Positions 37,201 through 50,400 of a stretch of DNA of 64,000 nucleotides are shown here, piece by piece; positions within the stretch are counted from its first letter, which is position 1, and every line of letters starts with the position of its first letter. The stretch is from Linyphia triangularis (taxonomy: Eukaryota > Arthropoda > Arachnida > Araneae > Linyphiidae), in assembly GCA_963978545.1 (NCBI GenBank), contig OZ021724.1:95649792-95713791 (forward strand). Direction: 5' to 3'. The position numbers and the translations under genes are program-made. The notes beneath the pieces were generated by a model that saw only the letters and a list, made by a program, of their open reading frames with translations, searched no databases and was not told the origin of the DNA.

Positions 37201-40200
37201 GTTCCTCTCAATGTTCATCAAACTATGGCCACGGGTCAAAAAGGGAGGTTTGTAGCCACTGCCGTGCTGGTGTGTCTCTGACCCAAAAGAACTTCAAATA
37301 GCTCGGAGAAGGGAAGAAAAATGACCCCTTCTTTGGACAACCTTGAATTTGAAACTTAAGGTCACTGACAAAGCCATAAAACATGAGGGGTCATACCATT
37401 TCCTTCCTTTTCATATCACAATACCACATATGTGGGTATCAAATTACTGAAATACCCCTACTCTGAGGTACTGGTTAATTCTGCGTTGGAGTATGCAATG
37501 TCTAGTCCTTGATTGTTTGTGAGTTCTATTGGTGTGACAGTGCAAGATAATTGACAGCAATATATAACAATGGTAAGATATTTTTTTTAATTTTACACTT
37601 TATTTTCCAAAATGTAATATTTCATTAACAATTTATTTTTGTTTAGATATTTGTTTTTTTTCGGAAAAGGTTTGAATATTTTCTTTTTGTTCGACTGATC
37701 AAAAGTAGCGATTTATACTACACACTGATATTTGTTATTCTATACAATTATCAACGTAACTCTCAATTTAATACCATCAATATTTGAATAGATCATAATA
37801 AAATATTTAATTCTTATAAAAATAAATTGATTTTACTGGAATAAGCCATTGTATCTGCCTCCTTTCATATGCAAAATTATAAAAGCCCTTTGAGAATGTC
37901 AAATAACTTTTTAAAATGCAATTTATCTTTAACAGTTTTAAAGTAGTTTTTAACTTTTCAAAATATTGAGAATCATACCCAAATACGTTTTAACTTTCAA
38001 TTACCCATATGTTTACAGAGGGTAATAAAAGTATAGCATTCGATAAAAAAAAAATCCGATTTTTTTTTATTTCTTTACGTTTTGGAACATCCTGATTTCA
38101 AAAAAGTGGTCGAGATAAAATGTCTGTGTGTACGTGGTCATAGTAACTTCTGAACAAATTGACCTACGATTTGGTGTGCGGGTTAGTGCTGGCCATGGGA
38201 CCTACTTATAAGGTTTTAGTGAAAATCGCGTATGCGAATAAGGTTGAAATCACGAAAAAATTGTGTTATTCAGCAATTGGTAAAAAACGGCTCTAATGAT
38301 TTTGATTAAAGTCTTAGTGCTAATACTTCTATAGGTGTTTTAATCGTCCCCACCTGCAAAATTCCCGTAAAAACGTGATAAAAGCATAAAAAGTTGAAAA
38401 ACAAGTGTCTTTAACACAAAGCTCCCTGACCTTGATATTTTTCTGTTTCACGCACAAGAAAATACAATGTAATGTCGAATGAATATCATCGCCAATTTTG
38501 CCATGTTTTTTTTTTATTTTGCGTGCATTAAATGGTTTATGCTGTTGAATATATTGGTAAATTAACTTATATTAAAAAAGTTGAATTTTTTAGACTTCAC
38601 TTGATCTGTATGAGATATTTTTTATGTGCTCGTAAATATTAATCTAATAAAAAATACTAAATATATATAATTTAATTTTTCATTACATTTTATGGAGGGT
38701 GGTCAAACATTCTTTTTCCCCCCTTCACTGAACCCTTGTAGTATACTAATTGATGGTCCCCCCCCCCCCTAAGTTGGTTAACTAATCCCGCCATTGTAAA
38801 CAATCACGGTCATAGTCGCACCCTCCTTGACTGACCTCTACATCCGCCCCTGCGAGCCTGGTTCACGAAACCTCAAAATCTGGAATCTAAACACATTGAA
38901 GGGTTTCTGCAAATGAGCCACACAGCTAGTAGAACTACATGGGGAGGATTTAAAATTTAATAATGCCATTTTCAAATGCCAAAACAAATGCTCTCCCTTA
39001 CCCTACCTGGTGGCCCCCTTGATTGGAAGAAAGAAAAGTTAACAAAAAAATATAGCCATGTTTTTTCCCCCTATAAATATATTTTAATGTATTTGTAGAT
39101 CAGTTCTTAGGAAATGAGTAATTTTTCTACAATCTGGCTTTCATTAGCAAATGCATTAATTGTCTGTTATCGTTTTATGCTTGACAGACAGGACCTATAT
39201 CTGATCTGGCATCAGATATAATCGAAGCGAACTGCAACAGGTTGTGGTTCCACCATCCCCATGCAGACAGAGTGTACTCTGCACTACTGGAACAAGTTGG
39301 ATACCAAATACTGCACACCAAACTCTTCGACTACCGCTACATCTTCTCATCGACCGATGAATACAAAGGTAAAAACATTGCAATATCAGAATACATTATG
39401 GTTGAAGAATTTTTTATATTATACATGCATTAAATTGCAATATTACATTATTTTAGTATACTAAAGAGAATGAAATATTTTTATTTATAAAAAAATTCAA
39501 TTATGAGAAAAATTATCTAGCTTTAAAAAATACAAAATATGCATAGTTAGAATGTTTGCTTATTGTTTAATAAATTATTTTCTACTTTTTAGTCTCGATT
39601 ATATTTTACCAATTTGTGTGTAAAGTTGTGTTCATGCAAATGAATTTCATTGTGACAGTAAAATATGTGTCAAACTCAAATGTTAAAAAACTTATCCTTC
39701 AAATATCAATTTCAGCTTTTTAAGACTAAATATAAAATACTATAAATCGTGTAATAAAAAGTTAAGCCTGTAACATCTTGGTGTTGAATCTCTAAGTATG
39801 TATGGCATTCTAACACTATAACCATTCAACAATCAATATTAAAACAGCACCAGTCACTACAGACACAGGTAATTAAAAAATAATCATCATAAAAACTTGT
39901 TTTTGAAGTCTTCTAGCACAAAGAGCAAAACTAGGCCCAGAGGATATTGAAGTAATGGAGCACAAAATTTAAGAGTTGTTCAAAAACCTACTTTAAAATT
40001 CAACCTCTCCGACAGTAAAAAATGTCTATTTCTTACCTAATTGTTATCCTTTAATTAACACAATAATAGATGCAAGATTCTATTCATGTGCTATAACAAT
40101 GCATGTTTCTTTATTTACAGCTTGCCTTGCGTGTCTGATCCGCAAGCCTCTTCAGTACATACCGGCAGACAAAAAAGAAAGTTTCTTGAAGGAATTCCAA

Positions 40201-40296
40201 AAGACTGCCCTCAAGAAAGCCAAAAAGACTCCAGGAGGTTCAGTCATTTGGAACCTTAAGTATGCAGTAGTGCTCGCCAAAAGACCCGAACAGTAA
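34268..40296 (+). CDS. Juvenile hormone acid O-methyltransferase-like (class I SAM methyltransferase), 3 coding exons
   Basis: Coding exons: 34268-34768, 39188-39368, 40121-40296; phases 0 and 1 agree at both junctions, total 858 nt (285 aa), close to insect JHAMT length. It should transfer a methyl group from SAM to a small carboxylic acid. Motif I is IMDVGCSYGTTT (38-49); the acidic residue ending strand beta-2 is Asp66 in VLGVDSNKNA; a post-I segment FDWIFSSQALFFVRD (105-119) and CLKPGGKCFIAVP (130-142) follow. As I recall, insect JHAMTs carry a Trp in the segment that reads ALFFVRD here; it is Phe in this protein, so the true substrate is uncertain (farnesoic acid, JH acid or another acid). 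The start chosen is the ATG in ACCATCATGG. Intron 1 (34769-39187) contains a hAT-like element. A weak ATTAAA at 40561 may be its poly(A) signal. Family firm, substrate inferred. Confidence 0.85.
35110..35610. repeat. Palindrome-family repeat in methyltransferase intron 1
   Basis: AGGGGTGTGCTGTGACATAACTTTCAATTAC, GGTTTTCATTAAAAACC, TTTTGGAGGTAGGG, GGCGTTACCACAGCGATTTTAG and GGATCAATCCGTTTGCGAG match words of the copies above. No palindrome seen here. Confidence 0.5.
36513..36694. mobile_element. Nested hAT MITE, 182 bp
   Basis: Ends CAGGCGCGAAGCCAGG and (inverted) CAAGGGCGTAGCCAG; flanks ACTGCAGC and ACTGCAAC agree at 7 of 8. It lies inside the 36030-38852 element, so it is the younger of the two. 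Confidence 0.7.
37993..38500 (+). repeat. Palindrome-bearing dispersed repeat, copy 4
   Basis: Palindrome 37993-38032, then TGTCTGTGTGTACGTGGTCA, ATTGACCTACGATTTGG and CATGGGACCTACTTATAAGG. Inside the 36030-38852 hAT element. Confidence 0.6.
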
Positions 40297-41450
40297 CAGA
40301 TGATAAAACAGTTATTGATGCAACTTAAAAACAATATCACCAATTTCTTTATTTCATACCAGTATATTTCCATTTTCAGGTAGATGTTTATATGCAACAA
40401 TTCGTTTGCTGAAATACCTGGTAACTCAGAAAAAGCAACTAATAATAAGACTAAACCTAAAATTCACTAATTTTTGGTTTACAAGGTATTAGAGTTACAG
40501 CAGCAATATATTTACTGCTTGTGTTATAGTTGACTCAACAATGTATGAAATAATATATTTATTAAATACATTAATTTATTTATTAACTGCTATTGGTCCC
40601 TGTATGGAAAAAAATATTTATGTAAATCAATTTTGAACTCATTTATATAAATCGCAAAAATTAAAATATCAAGTTTCATTCTTAAAGTATATCTATTTGT
40701 CAATAGGTTTCTTTGTTCAATATTTGAGAAAACGCAATAGGTTAGTTAGCTGCAGAATGTAGTCTAAATTGTCATAAAAAAGTTTATTCAAAAGACTATA
40801 TACAACAGAATACATAGTTAAAATTTAAACATAGTTTTAAACTTGGTAAATGTTCAGCTTTTATAAATCTCAGTACAAATGACAATTGTGTAGCCTTATT
40901 GAATCAAGAACAAAACTAAAAACAAATTCATTTATAACTACCTTCATATAAATATTCAATATTTACATAAAACATTCATTCAATAATTTAATTGAAACAT
41001 TAAAGAAAAATAATCTAAGATGTGCATAATTCTCGACTCAAATCCTTACTGGGGGGGGGGGGGGTTAGACAAAGGTAGCTGTTAAATTTCTATACTTGAC
41101 AAGACTAAAAGTAAGGACTTAATAAAATAATCATAGTCCAATTTTTAAGGGCATTATCAAATCTTTTTATGTATCTTAAGACTAAAGTAATTTTTTTTTT
41201 AAATCCATTATTTAGTCCTTCAAATTTCTCATACTTAAGTAAGGAATTAATACGGATTTTTAAGGACTGTGCAAACTTGATAAGTAGATTGACAAAGCAA
41301 TTCTTGTACAAAGCCCCAACAGTTTTGGAAGTGTGGGAAAATATACCTACATCACAAATGAAAATAAACACAAAGCATCAAATGACCTTAAAATAACATT
41401 ATTTTTGAATGAGTATCCAATTGAATCATAGTTCAAGACCTTTCCAACAA
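40297..41450. other. Convergent 3' region between the methyltransferase and SREBP
   Basis: Contains both 3' UTRs. A G-run lies at 41051-41064. No other gene seen. Confidence 0.55.
40783..40788 (-). terminator. Candidate SREBP poly(A) signal
   Basis: AATAAA on the minus strand (TTTATT on plus), about 0.66 kb past the SREBP stop codon at 41451. I saw no closer canonical hexamer. The methyltransferase ends at 40296 on the other strand, so the two 3' ends are near each other. Confidence 0.4.
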
Positions 41451-44400
41451 TCATGACTGTGCCTGGCCAATGAACACACTTCCGACAGCAACCATCATCT
41501 TGTGGCATTTCTCCAGTTTGGTCTTGTCGCTGAGTCGTTGCAGAATTGCAGCCGCCTCGGCCAGCATGCATTCCTTTTCACGAGGGTTAGGGACTACACT
41601 GTCTGGGAAGTGCTTGCATGCCAACATCAGGGCATCTGCTTGGTCACGTTCGCTGGGGTGCTGGCCTTCGCCATTTTTGCCTGTTTGAGAGAAAATTGAG
41701 TTGTGAGGATTATATTGTATTTTGCTCTTATAAGTTAAGAGGCAACAATCCGAATTTTTAAAACCATATATTTCAGCACTTGCCAATTTTTATTATTGGA
41801 ACATTTTTATTTTATGGGATCAATTTTTACTGCATCAGATTAGAAGGTTGACGTGAAAGTGGACCATAGGGAATAAGGCAACAAGAAACATAATCGCTTT
41901 AGTTTTAATATAAATTCGAATAAAAAAGCATGTTAAAATAATTATAAAACGATACAACAAAGTAGTATGCAATAGAGTGTATGAAATAATAAGGTGTATT
42001 GTCATATGAACTTTATATGTGGTTGGCTATTTAGATCAATTTTGTTTAAAATTAACTCTTTCGGAACTATTTACAAGCTATCATGAGTTAAGATATTTTA
42101 TGACTTAGTAAGATATCCCACAAAGAGACAGTAGATAAAAGCCTCACTAAAAAAATCTACTTAACATATCATGCTCACTGATGTGCTGGCTTATTTTCCA
42201 TTATGACATATTCGGGAATATATGGGAAGTCACAGTCGTGTGAAATGAGATAGTATTGCTGCCTAAGGGACATACAGTCATGTTTAACCACTGCATGAAA
42301 AGTTAGTTGTGTAATTGGATTCAGTTTTATACAAACTAGCTGTATATAATTACAGATACTAAAAAAAGTTATTAATTAAAAAGCATTATTAAATTAAAAA
42401 AAAAAAAAAAAATTATACTGTCATATGAGTTATTTTAACTTTTTTTTTTTGCTTCAGTTCCTTTTCAGAGGGAATGTCAGTATATCCTTGTCCCATAGAC
42501 CCAATGCCGACCAAACGGTATAGTGGTTAGCGTGCTGGCTTCTAGACCGCGAGGTTGCGGGTTCGAGTCCCGTGTTAGGCATGGGTGTTTGTAAATGTAT
42601 GTTGGCTTGTCTAATGACGAATGTTTCGGCGCATTATAGCCCTCGTGTTGCTGACGGCGCCAGATAATCTGAATACAACCAACCAACCCATAGACCCAAT
42701 GCTTTATTTTTTGGGCCACAATATCTGCTGGAGTATTGTTTTGAGTCATATGAAATGTTACAAGAGGCACGCTATCAGTAATGAAAGTTTATTAAAAAAT
42801 TGAAAGCAAATCAACTAGTGCTTTTTTATTACGTAGTTATAAGCTTTTTATAATCTAGCTTATAAAAACTTTTAAAGTGTAATAATGAAAAACACTAGTT
42901 ATTTTACTTTTAAATTTCTTTAATGAAATTTTATAACTCATGTTATGCCAGTTAGAAAATTTCATATGCTTTAAAGCAATAATCCAGCAGATACTGTGGT
43001 AGAAAAATAAAGTATTGGGTTTATGGTGCAGGGACAGACTGACGTTCCCTCTTAAGCAATTTACCTAAAAATGATTGAAAAAATGTCCTTTAGCTGGTTA
43101 CAGGGTGCACCTATGGGCAAATAATTGGCACTTCCCTGACAACCTTTACAAAAATGCCAAATTAACCCTTCTCCAAATCAACCGACAGTGCAGGATGTGC
43201 CTAATAATGATGGAAGTGTTGCTAAAATCACTTAGCAGTTAATTTTTCAATTATTATTGATGGATTATTTAGTAATTGACTATTGAATTAAAATAACTAT
43301 CCTTTGAATAAAGTAAAATTCGATCTCAAAATGCTATCCAACAATTTCTTACACATATTACTACACGTTGGATACAAACTGTCTGATAAAGCCTGTCTAA
43401 AGCAAAATTTCCTACATTCCCAACATTATTATTACAAACAGATTTCTACATACAACAATAACCTATATATTTAAATATTTTTTATGTGCCTCCAATAAAG
43501 TTATAGACAGGTTTTAGTGTATATACAAAAATTACAAGTGGAGTGAGTTTGAATACAGCTGTAAAAATTACCTTTGGTACAAATAACAGATGTGGTTTTG
43601 CTTCTTCTTCTTAAGCTTCTATCCAGCATTTGTTGGGTTTTCACAGGATTAGCTCCAGCCATAAGCCTCAGAGTAATTTCGTAAAGGTGCACCTGAACAG
43701 ACAACAAATATGTAAATAAAAGTTTGTGTCGGTGTCCATTGCTATGCAATTTGCGAAATAATAATAAATTATTATATAGGAATAATATAAGAAACTAAGA
43801 AGACAATTTAATTATTGCCTACTAAACTTTAGAAACTAAATATATATATAAAGGAGGAATAAAAGAACAAACATTTACCTTGGAATGGATTTCTGGTATC
43901 TGATGCAAGAGACGTCTCAAACATCGCAAGTCTTCTCTATATCCTTCGGACACTCCATACACTTCTGAAGAGTTTGTTTCATTGGGTTTGCTGTTTTCAA
44001 AAACATGCTTTCTTGTACTTAAACACCAGTCGATACTTAAAATTTGGAAAGCCTAAAAATGAAAATCATGAAATATTCATAAATAATACAAACCACTGCA
44101 CACTTTAAGAAAGTCTGTTCCTCGAATTATAGGTATACATTTTTAAATATACATTAAATTTCAAGTTGTTATTAATACTGTAAACATGTTGAAATGCAAA
44201 TAGTAAGTACTATTAGTACAATTAGGAGTGCAATTAAAATATTGTACTTATAAATAATTGCACAAATACCCTTGCTTTAAAAATAGGAATAATCAGTGGT
44301 ATGGAAATAAACCAAAGAATTTACAGTAGCATCTTTAACAAAAAAGCAAAAAAGTTGCTATTTCAAAAAGAAATATTTTTGCCTCGTAAATTATCATTTC

Positions 44401-47400
44401 ACAATAGGTATATAATTTAAAAAAAAAAAAAGTCTTTGATCATGAAACATTCCACTTATAACACATTAATTCAGTTCAACTGTCATAAAAATTTTGCCAT
44501 TTTTGATTTATACCCTGTCTATAAGAGAAATTAAAATTATTTAGTGAAAGTTAAAAAAAAACTGTTAATCCAATACAAATTCATTAACAATTTCAGACAC
44601 AAGGCATCTTGATGCAACTTGATAAAATAACAGAAATAACAGTAGTTTGGAATTACAATTCTGTTTTTAAAATAACAGACGAAATATAGTGTGAAAAAAA
44701 TTTAAGGAAGAAAACAATGCAAAAAAAAAGCGAAAAGTGCAAATTTTAACAACAAATATTTTGTTATCTCAAATATATGTACCTGCACCAGAGGCGGGGG
44801 CATCTGATGAAGAGAGTAATTCAAACTGTCTTTCACAAGACTACCTGCTTTGTCGCAAAGTCGAAGAGTTGCGCTAGGCATCATGGTGGGGCTCATGCAA
44901 CTCTTTCTGGCACGGAAGGAGTTGAAAACAGCACAAGGAAGGGGATGTCTGTTAAAAAAAGATACATTATAAGATATATAAAATTGTTTGGGTAGAGGCT
45001 ATATAATACCACTCATTTTATTCTTTGTAAAATAAGAACAGTTATGTTCAATAATTGATGTAATGACCCAATTGCGAGGTTTCCTTTTTGAAAATAAAAT
45101 AATTATCTAAATTTTTTAAATAAAAGATGTACAAATAGTAATACGGTTTCATTAGTAAGAAATGCATCAAAAATGATCTAAACATTAAAAACTTCAAAAG
45201 CCAATAGAAGGCTAGATTTACCAATCATTAAAAATGCACAGATAGTCAAAATCGCATAAGAAAACACAAATATGTATTTATAATATACTCAGATAATGAT
45301 TTTTTTTATTATTATTATCCTCCCAAATTTTTAAATATTAAATAAGCAAAATTTGACTTTTTCTCTGCCTATTTACAATTATAAAATCAGACCACTTCAT
45401 TATGATTATAAGAGAAAAGAGATAATTAATATCAGCCTGAAAGAAAATGTACAAGTATAAGCCTTCTGACAATTTACACAACTATGTTAAGTCCAATTTT
45501 CATTCAATTTCAAAAATTTTAATGTTTGCTGAAATATTACATCCATTGACTTGGAATTCATTAATATGCTATATAACTTTTTAAAAAAATATTTAGTCTA
45601 CCATTATTCTATTGAAAACTATTTTTGGCATATTATAATTAATGAGCCAATACTTATTTAGAACTCATTAAAATATAATAAAATGTTATCAAATTATTTA
45701 CTATTACATATAATATATTTCATTCCACTAAATAATTTTTGGTGAAAATTTTATACGTATTGACTTAATACATTCTTCATACTGCTTTATAAATAGCAAA
45801 AGCTCAATAAAAAAAACTAACAGTTCTTAACTAAGAGTACTTTTCTTTAGAAAAAAAAGCTAAAATTGGAATTGTAATAAATAGTACTAATATAATTTTT
45901 ATTAGTACTATTTATTACAATTAATTAATTTTATAATAAACAAGTTCCTAATCATTTCGTTAAAAATGCAATCACAAATTAATACTTAGTTGACAATCTC
46001 TACCAGAAGACACCATAGCTAAAATACATACACGTTTCCCGAAAAGAGATACTCACTGAGATTCTCCGAGCTCCTTGGGAAAGTCCTCCACATCCTGGTA
46101 CAGCTTTTCTGCCCTGTCATTCTCCCCTAGCAACCAAGCTAATGCCACTTCTAAAACGGATGCCCACCAGAATGTGATGCGATCCTCCTGACGCAAGCTC
46201 ACTGGCTTGGGACTGAGGAGAGCTGTGGAAAAGTGGCTGCTTTCTGTCACATAGCAAGCGTCTTTCAGAAGTTGGATGCAGTTGGAGATGACCATACCAG
46301 TGGAGTAGGTCCTGTTGAGAGAAAGACTATTACCCGGGTTCCCACTCAAATCACAGAATGAAAATCAATGACTTTTAAGGACCTAATTAATGTTTTTAAG
46401 GACCTATGAAAATTTGTTTTCATGCATCATGTTTGTATTTAAATTTTTAATAAAGTATATTCTACCAAAAAAGTTACAAGTTGGTGGATGCGCAATACAA
46501 ATATGTTGGAAAACTCCTGTACGGTGAGGATAAGTGGCGGTCATGCGGGAATAGCAAGTCCGAGTTATATTTTTAAAAATTTTTGCAGTTGGACAACATG
46601 TGTCAAATTTAAGGATTTCTAAGCATTTTCAAGGACTTCTAAGCACCTCTAAGTATTTTCAAGCACTTTCAAGGCCTTGAAAACAAGTTCAAAAATATTA
46701 AGCACTTTTAATGACTTTCAATGACCGTGGGAACCCTGTATTACCCAGGTTCTCACTCAAATCACAGAATGAAAATCAATAACTTTTAAGGACTTAAATA
46801 ATGTTTTTTTTTAAGGACCTTGGAAAATTTGTTTTTAGGCATCATGTCTAAATTTAAATTTTTAATAAAGTACATTCTACCAAAAAAGTTACAAGTTGGC
46901 GCATGCATAATACAAATATGTCTGAGAATTCCAATACGGTGAGCATAAGTGGCGGTCACGCGTGAATAGCGAGTCCAAGTTGTATTTTTTATAAATTTTG
47001 TAGTTGGGTACACAACATCTGCAAAAATTAAGCACTTTTAAGGACTTCTAAGCATTTTTAAGGCCTTGAAAACAAGCACTTTTAATGACCGTGAGAACCT
47101 TGATGCTGATGTTATTATAGGTGATGAAATCTTGTATGCAGGACTTGTATTCATTTTTATTACAAGATAATGCTTTTTATGGACTTTAAGGGCTATTTGA
47201 AGAGGGAGGTAAATAGAGGGAGGCAAATAGATTTCCCTGACTTAACTGTTATTTTAATATCCAATTTCGAAAAGGTTAACATGGATTGTAGTTTTAGATA
47301 TGAAAGACACCCTAAATTAGCCTCGCTTTTTTGTGGAGTTTTGGAATTCTTTCTTTATAATGTTATGATTCATTCCTTAACCTGAACACATATGCTGTGA

Positions 47401-50400
47401 AAAGTCAACTTTCTTGATTTTCCCATACATAACTCAGACATCTTATTTCTCTACTTCAATTCTACGATTTGTCTGACTTTTTAACTTTTTCTTTGTAAGC
47501 AATGTGTCTAATACAACAATTTTTTTTCTATAATTCAAAATGATCATAAATTATGCAATTCAATACTTGTAACAGTACTGACTGCAAATTTGAATTTATA
47601 TAATCGTTTGAATATAAAATTGTTCATTTAAAATTTGCTCATTTTTGGACACAATATGGCAGAAAAATGATGTTAAGGGGTTAAAAAGCTAACTGAAATC
47701 CAGTGACTGTTACAAATTTTGATTCATACGGACCAAAAAACAAACAATTTTTTCTATAAGTTAAAAGCAAAGAATTTTAATATGCTTTAATATGGCCAGT
47801 AAAAATGATGAAAGGACAGTATTTATAGATGTTTAAAGACTGTAGAGACTTAAACTAAGTGAAACTTTATTCAACCATTAATTTAAGTAAGGTTAATTAA
47901 AACTGTTTTAAAGCAATGCAATATTAAATGTACAATAACTGAAGTTATTCTAAAAGTTGCATAATTATACACAAGTAAAAAATAATTCTACAACACTGTT
48001 GCCAAAATGTAGAATATATTTTACAAAAATATACTTGTATACTTGTGCAGTTATTAGAATGATAATGAGATTAAATCAATACAATTACCTTTTGTACTCA
48101 ATATTTTCATCAAGTTCCATGCTAGGTGAAATAATGGAAAGTACAATTTTTTCTAGAAGAAACTCTCGGAATGCACGTGAAGCAAAGCACAATGGATTCA
48201 CTACAACAAGATAGAGATTTACATTAAAAAAAAATGTAAGATACAAGATATACAAAAAAATAAATGAATCAATAAATTATTTTTCCAGTTTAAATACTCA
48301 AAACCTAAGTTTTGAATAACTTCCTGTAATAAACCGGTATAATTTATTAAACATTCAGTATAACAGTTTCAAATTAGGGGGAAAAAAAAACTACTTATAA
48401 AAGAAAAAGCATTTAATAACAAGCAAAACAGTTTCTACAAAAACTATTCAAAAATTAAATACATTAAGCACCAAATACTTTATATTCTGTAATGAAAACA
48501 GTTAATAAAAGTAATCAATTGTCAAAAGTAAAATATACTTAATAAATCAAATGACACAATAATAAAATATTTAAAAAAATAAAAAAATATTAGACTTAAA
48601 ACCACAATTAAAATCAAACAAAGTTTAACTCTACATTAAAACTTAGTAATGCGATGTCCAATATTCTCCTTCCAAGAAGACTTTTTAAATATTGCGAATT
48701 TATCCAAACATTTAAGAAAATCCAATTTAAATTATCAATTTCAAGAGCTTCAAAATAATTCAGTAGACTTTTTAGCTAATGAAAAGAAATTACTTGAATT
48801 TGGAACTGAAGAAAACTCTGTGCTATCACGAGCAAATGTCCAATTGCCATTACGAAAAAATGTCTGTCCCATGGGATCAAATAGCCACCTTAAAGTAGGC
48901 GGTACCATAGCATTGTTGGAAATGTACACTTTTCGTGCTTTCTTCAAAAGATACCACTACAGAAAATAAAGAAAAATCGTTAAAAAATACATAAATTTCG
49001 ATAAATAACAAAACATATTTTTATAGCATTATTGTACATTTATTAACTACTTTTTTAAGCATTGTATTATGGATAAATAAATATTAAAGAATTTATGAAA
49101 CATAATGAAAAGCATCAGAGAAATATATATATCAAGAAAAATATAGATACAACTTACTGTTATAAAATACAACTTCCGAGGAAAACAGCTAATAAAACTC
49201 ATTGCGGATATGATATATAATTCTGCCATCTCTTCTATTGGCATAAGAGGCTTTGCATCTTCTCCCAAATTAAGAGCGTTCAATGACAGATATATTCGTT
49301 CCAGTTTACTTTCAGTCAAGAAACCTAGGTTAAATAATTTTATACAAACACATTATTTAAAAATCAGGACAAGATAAGAATTATCTAATGCAATTTAATG
49401 AACAGAAGTTAAAACACAGTTTCTCAATCTTAACATTAGCATCATTTTAAATTATATAGTTTACTTTGTCAAAACCCTTTAAAATGTTCTGCATTAGGAT
49501 CATATTCGAAAAAAGTATGGCAATAGTGTTTTTAAGTTTCAATTTAACAAAATTCCCAACAAAATCTCAGTAAAAAGATGTCAAGTTCTTTATGCAATAG
49601 CTAGGGCCGTGAAAAGTATAGAGATCAAAAGTATAGCCAAGTTTAACGTTTTAAATTACAGATAAAGACAATTATTAAGATTTTAAACAAGATATTTTAA
49701 TCTCCAAATTAAAATTCAACCTTCATAGGCTAAAATATCCAGTTGCAAAAATGTTTGTATGACTTGGCCATTACACATCACAATACCAACACAACAAACA
49801 TTTGCTCCAGTATATGTAATGGCCAAATATCACAAACATTTTTGTAACTGTATATTTAAGTTAATAATAACTAGATAATTTCTGCATTACATGGAAAACG
49901 ACTTTGCCACGAACTTAGCGAGATTAGGAAAAATAATATCAAATATCCTGAATCGACAAAAATGTTTAAAAACAAATAATAATTTGAAAACTCAAAACAG
50001 TAACTTATACAAACCCTTTTCAAATTTCAACACAGAGATTACATTTATAGTACAACTGACAGTTGTGCAATGTTCCACACTTCTTAGCTTTTACAGAAAC
50101 TTAATTTATTCAGTACATTTTATAAGTCAATTATTAATAATGAATTATAAAGTTTTTTAATTTAAACTAGAAAAGGTGCAAATATTTACCTAGAAGGTGT
50201 AATTGCTGTAAATTCTGATAGACTAGAGCAGCATCTTTTGAACTTTCCATCAGAAGAGTGTGGCCCTTTGGAGCAAGGAAAACATTGATGATTTTCTGAA
50301 TTCCGAAGAAGTGGCTGACTTGCCTAATGAACTGCCATATCACACCCAACACAAGTGCAATAGTGCTGCAAGGAAATGGTCTTCCAAGGGCCGTTAAGCA

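Larger units (their letters stand above)
36030..38852. mobile_element. hAT-type element in methyltransferase intron 1, 2.8 kb
   Basis: Ends CAGGGGCGGAT on both sides (inverted). Flanks AGAGCCTG (36022-36029) and CGAGCCTG (38853-38860) agree at 7 of 8. It contains a smaller hAT MITE (36513-36694) and a copy of the palindrome-bearing repeat (from 37993). No transposase ORF. Confidence 0.75.
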
